From the NCBI GenBank assembly GCA_041685075.1, contig JAWLGN010000045.1, positions 1-25,810 of the forward strand: DNA of 25,810 nucleotides. The letters run 5' to 3'. Positions 1 through 8,407 of the stretch are shown one piece after another. The notes below the pieces were generated by a model that did not search any database, had not been told where the DNA came from, and saw nothing but the letters and a program-made list of their open reading frames with translations. Origin of the DNA: JAMCRM01 sp041685075. Its GTDB lineage: Bacteria > Acidobacteriota > Terriglobia > Bryobacterales > Bryobacteraceae. A program made the translations under genes and the position numbers. The number at the start of each line of letters is the position of its first letter. Position 1 is the first letter of the stretch.

Positions 1-48
1 CCCTGCCATACCTCTCGCTCTCAGGGCACGTGTCGGCCGGCGAGCGTT

Positions 49-2829
49 GTGGAGCCGCCGGCCGTGATCGTACTGCTGGCGTGCCATTTAGCCGCGGCCC
101 TCCTGCTGCCGTGGCTCGCCCGACGCCTGGGCAAGGGTGTCTTCTGGTGCGGCGCTCTGGCTCCCGCCGCCACGGTGGTGTGGGGCGCCTGGCACGGCCG
201 CTCAATTCTCGCCGGCAACCCGGTCGTGGAGGTGCTCTCCTGGGCCCCGGAGATCGGCTTCGATCTGCGTGTGCTGGTGGACGGCTTCGCGCTGGTGATG
301 ATCGCGCTGGTTTCCGGCATAGGGGTCCTCATCTTCGCGTATTCCTATTGGTATTTCCGGGAAGGACCGGAGATCGGGCGTTTTGCGGCCCTGCTGGTGG
401 CGTTCAGCGGCGCCATGCTGGGGGTGGTGGTGGCGGATAACCTGATTGCCTTGTTCCTGTTCTGGGAACTCACCTCTATCACCTCCTACCTGCTCATCGG
501 TTTTGAGGATCGCTCGCCGGTGGCGCGCGCGGCGGCGCTCCGGGCCCTGTTGATTACGACCGCGGGCGGCCTGGCGATGCTGGCCGGCTTCGTGCTGCTG
601 GGTGAAGGCGCGGGCACCTACACCTTATCGGAGCTGATCGCCGCCGCACCGCGCAGCTTTGCCGCGGAGCTTGCGCTGCTGCTGGTGCGGTTTGGCGCCT
701 TCGCCAAGTCGGCCCAGGTGCCCGTCCATTTCAGGCTGCCCGGCGCGATGGCCGCGCCCACGCCGGTGAGCGCCTACCTGCACTCCGCCACCATGGTGAA
801 GGCGGGGATCTACGTGGTGGCGCGGCTGGCGCCGGCATTCGCCGATGTGGGGTTCTGGCGGCCGCTGGTGATCGGGGTCGGCCTGGCGACCATGTTGATC
901 GGAGGATGGCGCGCGCTGGCCCAACGCGATCTGAAACTGCTGCTGGCCCACGGTACGGTCAGCCAGTTGGGAACCCTCATGGTGCTGTTCGGTGCGGGAG
1001 TGCCGGCGGCAACCCTGGCGGGCGCCGCCTGGATCCTGGCGCACGGCGCCTTCAAAGCGGCGCTCTTCCTGGTGACCGGCATTGTCGATCACCAGGCCGG
1101 AACCCGGGATCTCGCGAAACTGAACGGCCTGTACAGACAGCTCCGCGCTTGCTTCATCGTGGCGGCCTTGAGTGCCGCTTCCATGGCCGGGCTACCGCCT
1201 TTGGCCGGGTTCGTAGCAAAAGAAGCCGCCTTCGGGGCCTTCGCCGGAGCGCCGTGGGGCGCGTGGGAGTGGCTCCTGCCGCTGCTCATCGCCGCGGGGT
1301 CCGTCCTGACGTTCGCCTATAGCGCGCGCTTCCTGTGGGGCGCTTTTGCCCCGAAAGACCCCCGCGACCTGGATACCGCTGCCGCGGTGAGCGAAGCCGC
1401 CGCGCCCGCCCGCGGATTTCTTGCGCCGGCCGCTCTCCTGGCCGTGTTCAGCGTGGCGATGGGCCTCGCTCCCGCGCTCTGGAGCGATCTCGTGGTCGCC
1501 GCAGCCCGCTCGCTCGACGCCCGCGCGCCGGCCGAACCCCTGGCGTTGTGGCATGGGTTCACTCCGGCGCTCGCCCTCTCCCTCGCGGCCATCGCGGGCG
1601 GCCTCGTCCTGTGGCGCTTCCGGCGGCGGGTGGCCATCTTTCAACGGCTGCACCGCTTCCCGGTCGACGGGGCGCGCCTGCACGACCGCGCGGTCAACGA
1701 GTTCATGCACCTGGCCGACGTACTGACCGGGTTTCTCCAGACCGGCTCGCTCCCCATGTACCTGGTGGTCATCCTGAGCATCGCCATCGTGGGTCCCGGG
1801 ATCGTCCTGGCGAAACTGATTCATGCGCACCCCGAAGTGCTCCTGGTGGACCGCCCCATGCAGCTTGCCGTGGCCCTCCTCATGATTGTGGCGGCCATCC
1901 TGACGACCCGCGCCACCCGCCGGATGGCCGCCGTGGTCTCCTCCTACCTGGTGGGCTATGGCATCGCCTTCATGTTCATCATCCAGGGGGCCCCGGACCT
2001 GGCGCTGACCCAGCTCCTGGTCGAGTCGATGGCGCTGGTGCTCTTCGTCCTCATCCTGCGCCACCTGCCCGCCCTCTTCCGAACCCACGGGGCGGCTACA
2101 TGGAAGACCACGCGGGTGCTGCTGTCCGTCGCGGTGGGGGTGTTCATGGCCACCGCCGCCATGGTTGCGGTGGCCGCGCGAACCCACGCGCCGGTATCGC
2201 AGGCGTACCTGGAGCAATCGGTCCCGGAAGGGCACGGCCATAACGTGGTGAACGTGATCCTGGTGGATTTCCGCGCTTTCGACACCTTTGGGGAGATCCT
2301 GGTGCTCACGGTGGCGGTGCTGGGGGTCATCGGCCTGATTCGCTCGGCCCAGCGCGACCGCGGCAGGGCGAATCGCCCGAAGACTTCGCGCCGGCATTAC
2401 CGCCCGTCGCCGATTCTCAACGGCGCGGTCCGCATACTCTTCCACACCCTGCTGCTGGTGTCCATCGTCCTGCTCGCGGTCGGCCATGACCACCCGGGCG
2501 GAGGTTTTATCGGGGGCCTCGTGGCGGGTTCGGCCTTTACGCTGGTTTTTCTCGCCGGCGGCACTCCCAGGGCGCGCCGGGCCGAACCGGCCTCGCCGGA
2601 ACTCTATCTCGGCAGCGGCATCATGCTTGCGGGCCTGACGGGTGCGGCGGGATGGCTGGGCGGAGATGAGTTTCTGAAAGCCCTGTTCTTCTCCACGGAA
2701 CTTCCCGTCTTCGGTACCGTGGAGATCTCCTCCGTGCTGTTTTTCGATCTCGGCGTCTACCTGGTGGTGGTCGGGCTGGTTACCGCCCTGCTGCGGTCCG
2801 CGGGACGCGAGGAGACGGTGGTCTCATGA
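49..2829 (+). CDS. mrpA: Mrp Na+/H+ antiporter subunit A fused to subunit B
   Basis: Largest subunit of a Mrp (Mnh/Sha) cation/proton antiporter complex in the cytoplasmic membrane, 926 aa. The N-terminal two thirds is a NuoL-like proton-channel module: the motif FWELTSITSYLL carries Glu140, and FAKSAQVPVHF carries Lys220, at or near the numbering of the essential Glu140 and Lys223 known from Bacillus MrpA. A DUF4040/MbhD-like segment lies at about residues 600-680 and an MrpB (MnhB) domain with GHDHPGGGFIGGL at about 800-926, so there is no separate mrpB gene. The GTG at 49 is the chosen start; no strong ribosome binding site is visible and the GTG at 64 is an alternative. One oddity: the usually invariant HFWLPGAM reads HFRLPGAM (Arg229, codon AGG). 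The stop overlaps the start of mrpC by 4 bases, so the subunits are translationally coupled. Confidence 0.95.
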   Translation: MEPPAVIVLLACHLAAALLLPWLARRLGKGVFWCGALAPAATVVWGAWHGRSILAGNPVVEVLSWAPEIGFDLRVLVDGFALVMIALVSGIGVLIFAYSYWYFREGPEIGRFAALLVAFSGAMLGVVVADNLIALFLFWELTSITSYLLIGFEDRSPVARAAALRALLITTAGGLAMLAGFVLLGEGAGTYTLSELIAAAPRSFAAELALLLVRFGAFAKSAQVPVHFRLPGAMAAPTPVSAYLHSATMVKAGIYVVARLAPAFADVGFWRPLVIGVGLATMLIGGWRALAQRDLKLLLAHGTVSQLGTLMVLFGAGVPAATLAGAAWILAHGAFKAALFLVTGIVDHQAGTRDLAKLNGLYRQLRACFIVAALSAASMAGLPPLAGFVAKEAAFGAFAGAPWGAWEWLLPLLIAAGSVLTFAYSARFLWGAFAPKDPRDLDTAAAVSEAAAPARGFLAPAALLAVFSVAMGLAPALWSDLVVAAARSLDARAPAEPLALWHGFTPALALSLAAIAGGLVLWRFRRRVAIFQRLHRFPVDGARLHDRAVNEFMHLADVLTGFLQTGSLPMYLVVILSIAIVGPGIVLAKLIHAHPEVLLVDRPMQLAVALLMIVAAILTTRATRRMAAVVSSYLVGYGIAFMFIIQGAPDLALTQLLVESMALVLFVLILRHLPALFRTHGAATWKTTRVLLSVAVGVFMATAAMVAVAARTHAPVSQAYLEQSVPEGHGHNVVNVILVDFRAFDTFGEILVLTVAVLGVIGLIRSAQRDRGRANRPKTSRRHYRPSPILNGAVRILFHTLLLVSIVLLAVGHDHPGGGFIGGLVAGSAFTLVFLAGGTPRARRAEPASPELYLGSGIMLAGLTGAAGWLGGDEFLKALFFSTELPVFGTVEISSVLFFDLGVYLVVVGLVTALLRSAGREETVVS

Positions 2830-3221
2830 TCCTCTCCCTGGTGGTCGTCGTAGGCGTTCTGTTCGGGGCCGGAACCTACCTGGTGCTCCACCGCACTCTC
2901 ACCCGGGTAGCGCTGGGGATGGGGCTGTGGACCTATGCGGTCAATCTTCTGCTGATCGTGGCCGGCGGGCACGCCGGGCTTCCGCCGCTGGTGAACGGCG
3001 GGGTGCCCATCTCCGCCTATGCCGACCCGTTGCCCCAGGCCATGATCCTCACCGCCATCGTTATCACCTTCGCCATGACCGCTTTTCTCCTCGCCCTGGC
3101 CTACCGGAGTTGGACCCACACGGGCAACGACGAGGCCGAGGATGACATCGAGGACCGCCGCATCGCCGCCATGGCCCGCGAGCGCCCGGCCGAGGTGCCC
3201 CAAGCCGAGGAGGAGTTGTGA
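2826..3221 (+). CDS. mrpC: Mrp Na+/H+ antiporter subunit C
   Basis: NuoK-like small subunit of the Mrp complex, 131 aa, with three hydrophobic segments in the first ~95 residues and a charged cytoplasmic tail rich in Glu and Arg. The family signature DPLPQAMILTAIVI is present at about residues 61-74. The ATG overlaps the mrpA stop (ATGA) and its own stop overlaps the mrpD GTG (GTGA), as expected for a stoichiometric membrane complex. Length and motif agree with other MrpC/MnhC proteins apart from a slightly long acidic C-terminus. Confidence 0.95.
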   Translation: MILSLVVVVGVLFGAGTYLVLHRTLTRVALGMGLWTYAVNLLLIVAGGHAGLPPLVNGGVPISAYADPLPQAMILTAIVITFAMTAFLLALAYRSWTHTGNDEAEDDIEDRRIAAMARERPAEVPQAEEEL

Positions 3222-4717
3222 ATTTTGTGATTCCCGCCATGATCGTGCTGCCGGTGGTCGCCGCCGGCTTCTCTATCGCCATCTGGCGGCGCGTCAGAAT
3301 CCAGCAGGTCCTCGGGGTGGCGGTACTGGGCGGAAGCGTGGCCGGCTCCCTGGCCCTGATCTTCGCTGCCGCCCAGGCGGGACCGCTGGTGGTCCACATC
3401 GGCGGATGGCGGGCGCCGGTCGGCATCACCCTGGTGGCCGACCTGTTCTCCTCCCTGCTGCTCTCCATCTCGCTCATCACCGTGCTGGCCGTATTCCTGT
3501 TCGCCATCGGGCAGCCGCGCTACGACAAGAGCGCCTACTACTTTCACCCGCTCTATCTCCTGTTGACCGCCGGTGTCACCGCCTCCTTCCTCACCGGAGA
3601 CCTGTTCAACCTCTACGTAGCCTTCGAGGTCATGCTCAGCGCCAGCTACGTGCTGCTCACCCTCGGGGGCAGACGCGACCAGGTGCGCTCCGGCATGAGC
3701 TACGTGATCATCAACCTGGCGGCTTCCACCCTCCTGGTGACCACCATCGCCCTGATCTACGCGGCCACCGGATCCGTGAACATGGCCCACGTCGCCGTGC
3801 GTCTACAGGACCTTGCACCGGGCATACGGGACCTGTTCGGTGTCATGCTGTTCATCACCTTCGGGATCAAAGCGGCCATCTTTCCGCTCTTTTTCTGGCT
3901 GCCGGATTCTTACCCCACCGCCCCGGTGACCGTCACGGCCGTTTTTGCGGGCCTGCTCACCAAAGTGGGGGTCTATTCCATCATCCGCACCCAGACGCTG
4001 CTCTTCCCCGGCGACCAGGTAACCACCGCCGTCGTGCTCTTCGCCGCCGGGGCTACAATGATTGCGGGAGTGCTCGGCGCCATCGCCCAGGACGATATGA
4101 AGCGTATTCTCAGCTTCCACATCGTCAGCCAGATCGGGTACATGTTGTTCGGCCTGGGCTTATATACGGTGGGCGGCGTGGCGGCAGGCATTTTCTATAT
4201 GATCCACCACATCCCCGTGAAGACCACCCTGTTTCTGGTGAGCGGGCTGATCGAAACCATGACCGGAACGGCCGCCCTGCGCAGCCTGGGCGGGCTGATC
4301 CGGCGCGCGCCCGTATCGGCCATCGCCTTCCTGGTGGCGGGTTTGAGTCTGGCGGGCACGCCGCCGCTATCGGGCTTCTTCGGAAAGCTGCTGCTGGTGC
4401 AGGCGGGATTCGCCTCCGGCGCCTGGACGGTGACCGCCGTCAGCCTGGGGGTGGGGCTGTTGACGCTCTTCTCCATGACCAAGATCTGGGCAGGTATCTT
4501 CTGGGGCGAGGCACAGGAGGAACCTCCGTTTGAATCGGCTCGGGGGACGGGGCCGCTGCGGGCGCCCGGCCTCATGAACGCCGCCACCATCGGGCTGGCC
4601 GGGGTAACGGTGGCGATCGGCATCCTGGCGCAGCCGATCTGGCGGCTCTGCGAGCACGCCGCACGGGAACTGCTCGATCCGAGGGCGGCATACATTGCGG
4701 CGGTGTTGGGACAATGA
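3218..4717 (+). CDS. mrpD: Mrp Na+/H+ antiporter subunit D
   Basis: Second NuoL/M/N-like proton-translocating subunit of the complex, 499 aa, about 14 hydrophobic segments. The motif LFNLYVAFEVMLSASY places a Glu at residue 137, the position known to be essential in Bacillus MrpD, and FGIKAAIFPLFFWLPDSYP places the transmembrane Lys at 218. The start is GTG at 3218, overlapping the mrpC stop and preceded by a GAGGAG ribosome binding site. The 3' end overlaps mrpE by ATGA. Nothing unusual apart from the GTG start. Confidence 0.95.
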   Translation: MNFVIPAMIVLPVVAAGFSIAIWRRVRIQQVLGVAVLGGSVAGSLALIFAAAQAGPLVVHIGGWRAPVGITLVADLFSSLLLSISLITVLAVFLFAIGQPRYDKSAYYFHPLYLLLTAGVTASFLTGDLFNLYVAFEVMLSASYVLLTLGGRRDQVRSGMSYVIINLAASTLLVTTIALIYAATGSVNMAHVAVRLQDLAPGIRDLFGVMLFITFGIKAAIFPLFFWLPDSYPTAPVTVTAVFAGLLTKVGVYSIIRTQTLLFPGDQVTTAVVLFAAGATMIAGVLGAIAQDDMKRILSFHIVSQIGYMLFGLGLYTVGGVAAGIFYMIHHIPVKTTLFLVSGLIETMTGTAALRSLGGLIRRAPVSAIAFLVAGLSLAGTPPLSGFFGKLLLVQAGFASGAWTVTAVSLGVGLLTLFSMTKIWAGIFWGEAQEEPPFESARGTGPLRAPGLMNAATIGLAGVTVAIGILAQPIWRLCEHAARELLDPRAAYIAAVLGQ

Positions 4718-5253
4718 GGAGGCGGGCCGCCGCTTTCGGCTGGCTGCTCTTTGTCTGGATTGCGCTGACCGGAAGCCTTTCGGTGTTGAACGTGGCGCTC
4801 GGGGTGGCCATCAGCATTGGGCTGCTGCTGTTCTTTCGTCCCGCGCCTCCGGCAACCACGGGCCGCTTCCACCCCTGGTATGCCGCGCGCTTTCTCTTCT
4901 ACTTCACCGTGAAGTTCCTCAAGGCCAACGTCGAGGTGGCGCTGGCGGTCATTCAGCCGGAGCGCGTGCGCCGCAAGCGGGCCATCATCGCGGTTCCGAT
5001 GGTGGGGGCTACCGAGACCACCACCACGCTGCTGGCCGACGCCGTATCCCTGACCCCCGGCACATTCATTCTCGAAATGCGGCGCGACCCCGCCACCATG
5101 TACGTACACATCCTGGCGCTGAACGACCTCCGCGAGGCCCGGCTCGAAATTCTCGAACTGGAGCGGCGTATTCTGCTGGGCTTCGGCCCGCCCGGGTCCG
5201 TCGAACGCTGCGAGGAACTGATGACCCAGGTGGCGACCGAACCGCAGAAGTGA
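4714..5253 (+). CDS. mrpE: Mrp Na+/H+ antiporter subunit E
   Basis: Accessory subunit of the Mrp complex, 179 aa. The N-terminal ~75 residues hold the membrane segments, with the family-typical FFRPAPP and FLFYFTVKFLKANVEVA stretches; the remaining ~100 residues form a soluble domain containing the conserved TETTTTLLADAVSLTPGTF region. It overlaps mrpD by 4 bases and is followed by a 10-base gap before mrpF. In the family MrpE is needed for full complex assembly and activity; its exact position in transport is less well defined than that of A and D. Confidence 0.93.
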   Translation: MRRRAAAFGWLLFVWIALTGSLSVLNVALGVAISIGLLLFFRPAPPATTGRFHPWYAARFLFYFTVKFLKANVEVALAVIQPERVRRKRAIIAVPMVGATETTTTLLADAVSLTPGTFILEMRRDPATMYVHILALNDLREARLEILELERRILLGFGPPGSVERCEELMTQVATEPQK

Positions 5254-5263
5254 GAGAAGATCT

Positions 5264-5527
5264 ATGGAAATCGTGACGACCATCTGCTATGCGGCGCTGG
5301 CCCTCAGCGGCCTGCTCTGTGTCCTGCGGTTGGTGCGTGGGCCTTCACTGGCGGACCGCGTACTGGCCGTGGACACCCTGCTCATCGCCGGCGTGGCCGG
5401 CGTGGCGGTGGAATCGGCCAGAACCGGTTCCGGCGTCTACCTCGATGTGCTGCTGGTAGTCGCCCTGGTCGCCTTCATCGGGACCACCGCGGTAGCACGG
5501 TTCATCGAACGCAGGGGCGCGCAATGA
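5264..5527 (+). CDS. mrpF: Mrp Na+/H+ antiporter subunit F
   Basis: Small three-helix membrane subunit, 87 aa, of normal length for MrpF. The family signature RGPSLADRVLAVDTL is seen at about residues 25-39, followed by a hydrophobic segment with YLDVLLVVALVAFIGTTAVAR. It starts 10 bases after the mrpE stop with a purine-rich GAGAAGA upstream, and its stop overlaps the ATG of mrpG (ATGA). Confidence 0.93.
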   Translation: MEIVTTICYAALALSGLLCVLRLVRGPSLADRVLAVDTLLIAGVAGVAVESARTGSGVYLDVLLVVALVAFIGTTAVARFIERRGAQ

Positions 5528-5862
5528 GTCTGGCGGATATGGCCTCCGCTTTCCTGCTGCTCGGCGGTTCGGCCTTCATTCTGCTCGCTACCGCCGGGAT
5601 CTGGCGCTTTGACGATGTCTACTCCCGCATTCATGCGGCCACCAAGGCGACCACGCTGGGGGTGCTCCTGGTCATCGCCGCCGCCCTCCTGAGGGTCGAG
5701 ACCATGGCCGACTCGTTGAAGTTGTGCCTGGCCGCCATCCTCCAGTTGATCAGCGCCCCGGTTACCGGCCACATGCTGGGACGCGCCGCTTACTGGGCCG
5801 GCACGGAACTCACGCCCTTCACCGTGATCGACCAGTTGCGCAGCGCCGATATCGAACATTGA
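5524..5862 (+). CDS. mrpG: Mrp Na+/H+ antiporter subunit G
   Basis: Last subunit of the complex, 112 aa, three hydrophobic segments. The conserved family stretch RFDDVYSRIHAATKATTLGV is visible at about residues 28-47, and the C-terminal half has LISAPVTGHMLGRAAY, also typical. The gene is coupled to mrpF by a 4-base overlap and ends the operon; a 311-base non-coding gap follows. With A(B), C, D, E and F all present, the operon encodes a complete antiporter. Confidence 0.93.
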   Translation: MSLADMASAFLLLGGSAFILLATAGIWRFDDVYSRIHAATKATTLGVLLVIAAALLRVETMADSLKLCLAAILQLISAPVTGHMLGRAAYWAGTELTPFTVIDQLRSADIEH

Positions 5863-6173
5863 GTATCCTCCCGTACCCTCGCTTTTCACGGAAACAGCGC
5901 GGCTTTCGTTGCCGCACTGCCGCACGTCGTGCGAAAATTAATTTTTAGAGTTCGAGGACCTGCCTGCCCGCGCCCTCCAGCATGGCAGGCGGACATTCTC
6001 TCGCTTTTTTCGAAGGCACCCATGCACGAGGCCTGGTCAACGAGAACTCCATCTCCAGCTTCGGCGCGGTTCCGCGGCAGCCCCTGCCGCTTGCCAGCCT
6101 TCTCTCTTCGCCTGAGAACGCCTCAGGCGTTCACGTAAGTCCGTAACGCAGCTCCCCCGGACACCTGGCATAT
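5863..6173. other. Intergenic region between mrpG and the CPA2 antiporter gene
   Basis: About 310 bases without a convincing gene. A 69-codon frame at 5929-6138 has no ribosome binding site, no recognisable motif and unusual composition, so it is not called. A perfect 8-bp hairpin lies at 6109-6129. An AT-rich patch at 5934-5948 could hold promoter elements for the downstream antiporter gene, but no clear -35/-10 pair is recognised. I could not match the region to a known riboswitch. Confidence 0.6.
6109..6129 (+). terminator. GC-rich hairpin, possible terminator
   Basis: CGCCTGAG and CTCAGGCG form a perfect 8-bp stem with a 5-base loop. It lies 247 bases past the mrpG stop and 45 bases before the next start. 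There is no run of T after it, so it could be a weak or Rho-assisted terminator, or a leader structure for the downstream antiporter mRNA. Confidence 0.3.
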
Positions 6174-7928
6174 ATGCACAATCTGGGCGTATTGATGACA
6201 TTGACGGGCGGTTTAGCCGCTGCGCTGGTCTTTGGATTTCTGGCGCACCGGTTGAAGATTTCCCCCATCGTCGGCTACCTGCTGGCCGGGGTGGTGGTCG
6301 GCCCGTTCACGCCCGGCTTTGTGGCCGATCATGTCATTGCCGAGCAATTCGCCGAGATCGGGGTCATTCTGCTGCTGTTCGGTATCGGGCTGCGTTTTCA
6401 CCTGGCCGAGATGATTGCGATGTGGCGCATCGTGATTCCGGGCGCCCTGATCCAGAGCACGGCATCCACCCTCGCGCTGGCGGTACTGCTGCATCTGATC
6501 GGCTGGAGCTGGACGGCCGGCATCATCCTGGGGATGGCCATTTCGGTGGCGAGCACCGTGGTGATGGCGCTGGTGCTGGCCGAGCGGCGCGACCTGCACG
6601 CGCCCATCGGCTACATCGCCATCGGCTGGACGGTGGTGGAAGACCTGCTCACGGTGGCCATGCTGCTGGTGCTGCCCATCGTATTCAGCGCCGACGGGAG
6701 CGCCGCCCAGAGCGCCGGGACCGCGCTGGGACTGGCGGCCCTCAAGGTCCTGGGGCTGGTGGGTGCGGTGGTGCTGCTGGGCCGGTGGGTTATCCCTTGG
6801 TCACTCGAGCGGATCGAGAAGACCCGCTCGCGCGAACTCTTTACCCTGGCGGTGCTGGTATTGGCCGTGGGGATCGCGGTGGGTTCCGCCACGCTGTTCG
6901 GAGTGTCGATGGCGTTGGGCGCCTTTCTGGCGGGCCTGGCGGTGGGGCGCTCGGATTTCGCCGGCCGCGCGGGCAGCGATGCCGTGGCCATGCGGGATGC
7001 CTTTGCGGTGCTGTTCTTCGTCTCGGTGGGGATGCTGTTCGACCCGCGCAGTTTTCTTACCCCGCTGCCCATCGCGCTGGTCCTGGCGGTGGTGGTGATT
7101 GTGAAACCGCTTGCCGCCGTCTCCACGGTGCGCCTCCTGGGCGTGCAGATGGCGACCGCCGTCCCTGTGGGAGCGGCGTTCTCCCAGGTAGGCGAGTTCA
7201 GTTTCATCCTGGGTACCGTCGCCCGCGAGCTGGGGCTGATCAGCGATGTGGGCTGGAACGCCCTGGTGGCCGCTTCGATCATCTCGATCGTGCTCAATCC
7301 GTTCATCTACCGCTGGGCCCGCGGGTCCGTCTCGCAGGTTGCGCCGCTGGCCCCGGCGCCGGCACAGCGTCCGCCGGTGGATCGCCGCCGCTGCATCCTG
7401 CTGGGCTACGGCCCGGTGGGAAAGATCGTGCGGCGGCTGCTGGAAGAGCGCGGCGCCTCCGTTACCGTGATCGATCTGAACCTGAACACGGTGCGCCGGC
7501 TCCGCAGCGCGGGGGTCTCCGCCATCTACGGCGACGTGCTGCGCGCGGGCACTCTGGACGAAGCCGGCATAGCCACCGCCGGCAGCCTGGTGCTGAGCGC
7601 GGACGTGGAGGGCGCCGCCGAGATCATTCGCCAGGCGCGCCTGCTCAATCCCGAACTGCGGGTGATGGTCCGGTGCACCCACTTGCGGGACGCCGAGGCC
7701 TTGCGCCGCGCCGGCGCCGCCGTGGTTGCCGCCGGCGAGGCCGAGGTGGGAGTGGCGCTCGCCGAAGCCGTCACCGCGGGAGAACTGGACCCCGTTGAAG
7801 CGGCCCGGCAGCGCGAAGCCGTCCGCGACCGTCTCTATAACATGCCGGATGTGGATACGCTGACACCCCCGGAGCCTGTCACAACCGCGGTGCCTGTCTC
7901 GTCATCTCATCAGAAGTCCCAATTCTGA
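6174..7928 (+). CDS. CPA2-family cation:proton antiporter with RCK_N domain (YbaL/KefB-like)
   Basis: Predicted K+(or Na+)/H+ antiporter of the inner membrane, 584 aa. Residues 1-385 form a Na_H_Exchanger domain with 12 or so hydrophobic segments, beginning with the YbaL-like stretch LKISPIVGYLLAGVVVGPF. Residues ~400-530 form a Rossmann-fold RCK_N/TrkA-N domain with GYGPVG, the acidic residue at the end of strand two (VIDLN), and GDVLRAGTL, which in the family binds NAD(H) and gates transport. The domain order and length match YbaL rather than KefB/KefC with their longer tails. The ATG at 6174 is chosen from the homologous N-terminus (MHNLGVL). The last ~20 codons also contain the promoter of the next operon. 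With the Mrp operon it forms an ion and pH homeostasis block. Confidence 0.9.
   Translation: MHNLGVLMTLTGGLAAALVFGFLAHRLKISPIVGYLLAGVVVGPFTPGFVADHVIAEQFAEIGVILLLFGIGLRFHLAEMIAMWRIVIPGALIQSTASTLALAVLLHLIGWSWTAGIILGMAISVASTVVMALVLAERRDLHAPIGYIAIGWTVVEDLLTVAMLLVLPIVFSADGSAAQSAGTALGLAALKVLGLVGAVVLLGRWVIPWSLERIEKTRSRELFTLAVLVLAVGIAVGSATLFGVSMALGAFLAGLAVGRSDFAGRAGSDAVAMRDAFAVLFFVSVGMLFDPRSFLTPLPIALVLAVVVIVKPLAAVSTVRLLGVQMATAVPVGAAFSQVGEFSFILGTVARELGLISDVGWNALVAASIISIVLNPFIYRWARGSVSQVAPLAPAPAQRPPVDRRRCILLGYGPVGKIVRRLLEERGASVTVIDLNLNTVRRLRSAGVSAIYGDVLRAGTLDEAGIATAGSLVLSADVEGAAEIIRQARLLNPELRVMVRCTHLRDAEALRRAGAAVVAAGEAEVGVALAEAVTAGELDPVEAARQREAVRDRLYNMPDVDTLTPPEPVTTAVPVSSSHQKSQF
7877..7903 (+). promoter_or_regulatory. 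ECF41-type promoter (TGTCACA, 16 bases, CGTC)
   Basis: TGTCACA at 7877-7883 and CGTC at 7900-7903, separated by exactly 16 bases. This agrees with the -35 and -10 elements described for autoregulated ECF41 promoters, and it stands 46 bases upstream of a gene pair (carboxymuconolactone decarboxylase plus ECF41 sigma factor) that is the typical ECF41 target. It lies inside the last codons of the upstream antiporter gene. Transcription would start at about 7910. The match is seen directly; recognition by the local sigma factor is inferred. Confidence 0.75.
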
Positions 7929-7944
7929 TGAGGAGTTGACGAGA
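7897..7944 (+). repeat. Long imperfect inverted repeat over the ECF41 promoter and leader
   Basis: Outer arms TCTCGTCA (7897-7904) and TGACGAGA (7937-7944) and inner arms CATCAGAA (7908-7915) and TTCTGATG (7923-7930) each pair perfectly, around a 7-base loop, with an internal asymmetric bulge (3 versus 6 bases). The repeat covers the -10 element, the stop codon of the antiporter gene and the GAGGAG sequence upstream of the next start. It could act as a terminator for the antiporter gene, an operator, or a leader structure that hides the ribosome binding site. Confidence 0.6.
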
Positions 7945-7948
7945 AACA

Positions 7949-8407
7949 ATGAAACCGAGACTGGACGCTTTTGCCGCCGCACCGGAACTCATGCAGCGGT
8001 GGCTCGAATTCGGCAGAACCGTGCTCGCGAGCGGCCTGGAAAAGAGTCTGGTGGAACTGGTGAAAATCCGCGCCTCGCAAATCAACGGCTGCGCCTTTTG
8101 CCTGCACATGCACGCCACCGAGGCGCGGAAGGGCGGCGAAAGCGAGGAGCGTATCTACCTGCTGGATGCCTGGCGCGAATCGCCGCTCTACACCGACCGG
8201 GAACGCGCCGCGCTGGCCTGGACCGAGGCGCTGACGCTGGTGCACCAGACACACGCGCCGGAAGACGTCTACCAGCAACTGCGGGCGCATTTCACCGAGG
8301 AAGAGCAGGTGAAACTCACGCTGCTGATTGTGGCCATTAACGGATGGAACCGCATCCAGGTGGGTTTCCGCGCGGTGCATCCCGTGGAGGCGCGCAAGGC
8401 GGCATGA
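7949..8407 (+). CDS. Carboxymuconolactone decarboxylase family (AhpD-like) protein
   Basis: A 152-aa cytoplasmic protein of the CMD/AhpD fold. The family redox site is present: Cys48 and Cys51 in NGCAFCLHMH with His55 close behind, which in AhpD-like proteins supports disulfide reductase or peroxidase activity. Residues 20-75 carry the conserved helical core (LVELVKIRASQINGC). It is the first gene after the ECF41 promoter and its stop overlaps the sigma factor ATG (ATGA). CMD genes next to ECF41 sigma factors are the established 'COE' arrangement (carboxymuconolactone decarboxylase, oxidoreductase or epimerase), thought to be the sigma factor's own target. The physiological substrate is unknown; the true decarboxylase reaction is unlikely. 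Confidence 0.9.
   Translation: MKPRLDAFAAAPELMQRWLEFGRTVLASGLEKSLVELVKIRASQINGCAFCLHMHATEARKGGESEERIYLLDAWRESPLYTDRERAALAWTEALTLVHQTHAPEDVYQQLRAHFTEEEQVKLTLLIVAINGWNRIQVGFRAVHPVEARKAA

Noticed and set aside
1192..2493. A 433-codon minus-strand frame and a 302-codon plus-strand frame (1335-2243) inside mrpA.
   Set aside because: Both are shadows of mrpA, which has unmistakable family motifs over the same bases.
5929..6138. A 69-codon frame in the mrpG-antiporter gap.
   Set aside because: No ribosome binding site, Pro/Arg/Ser-rich random composition, and no motif.
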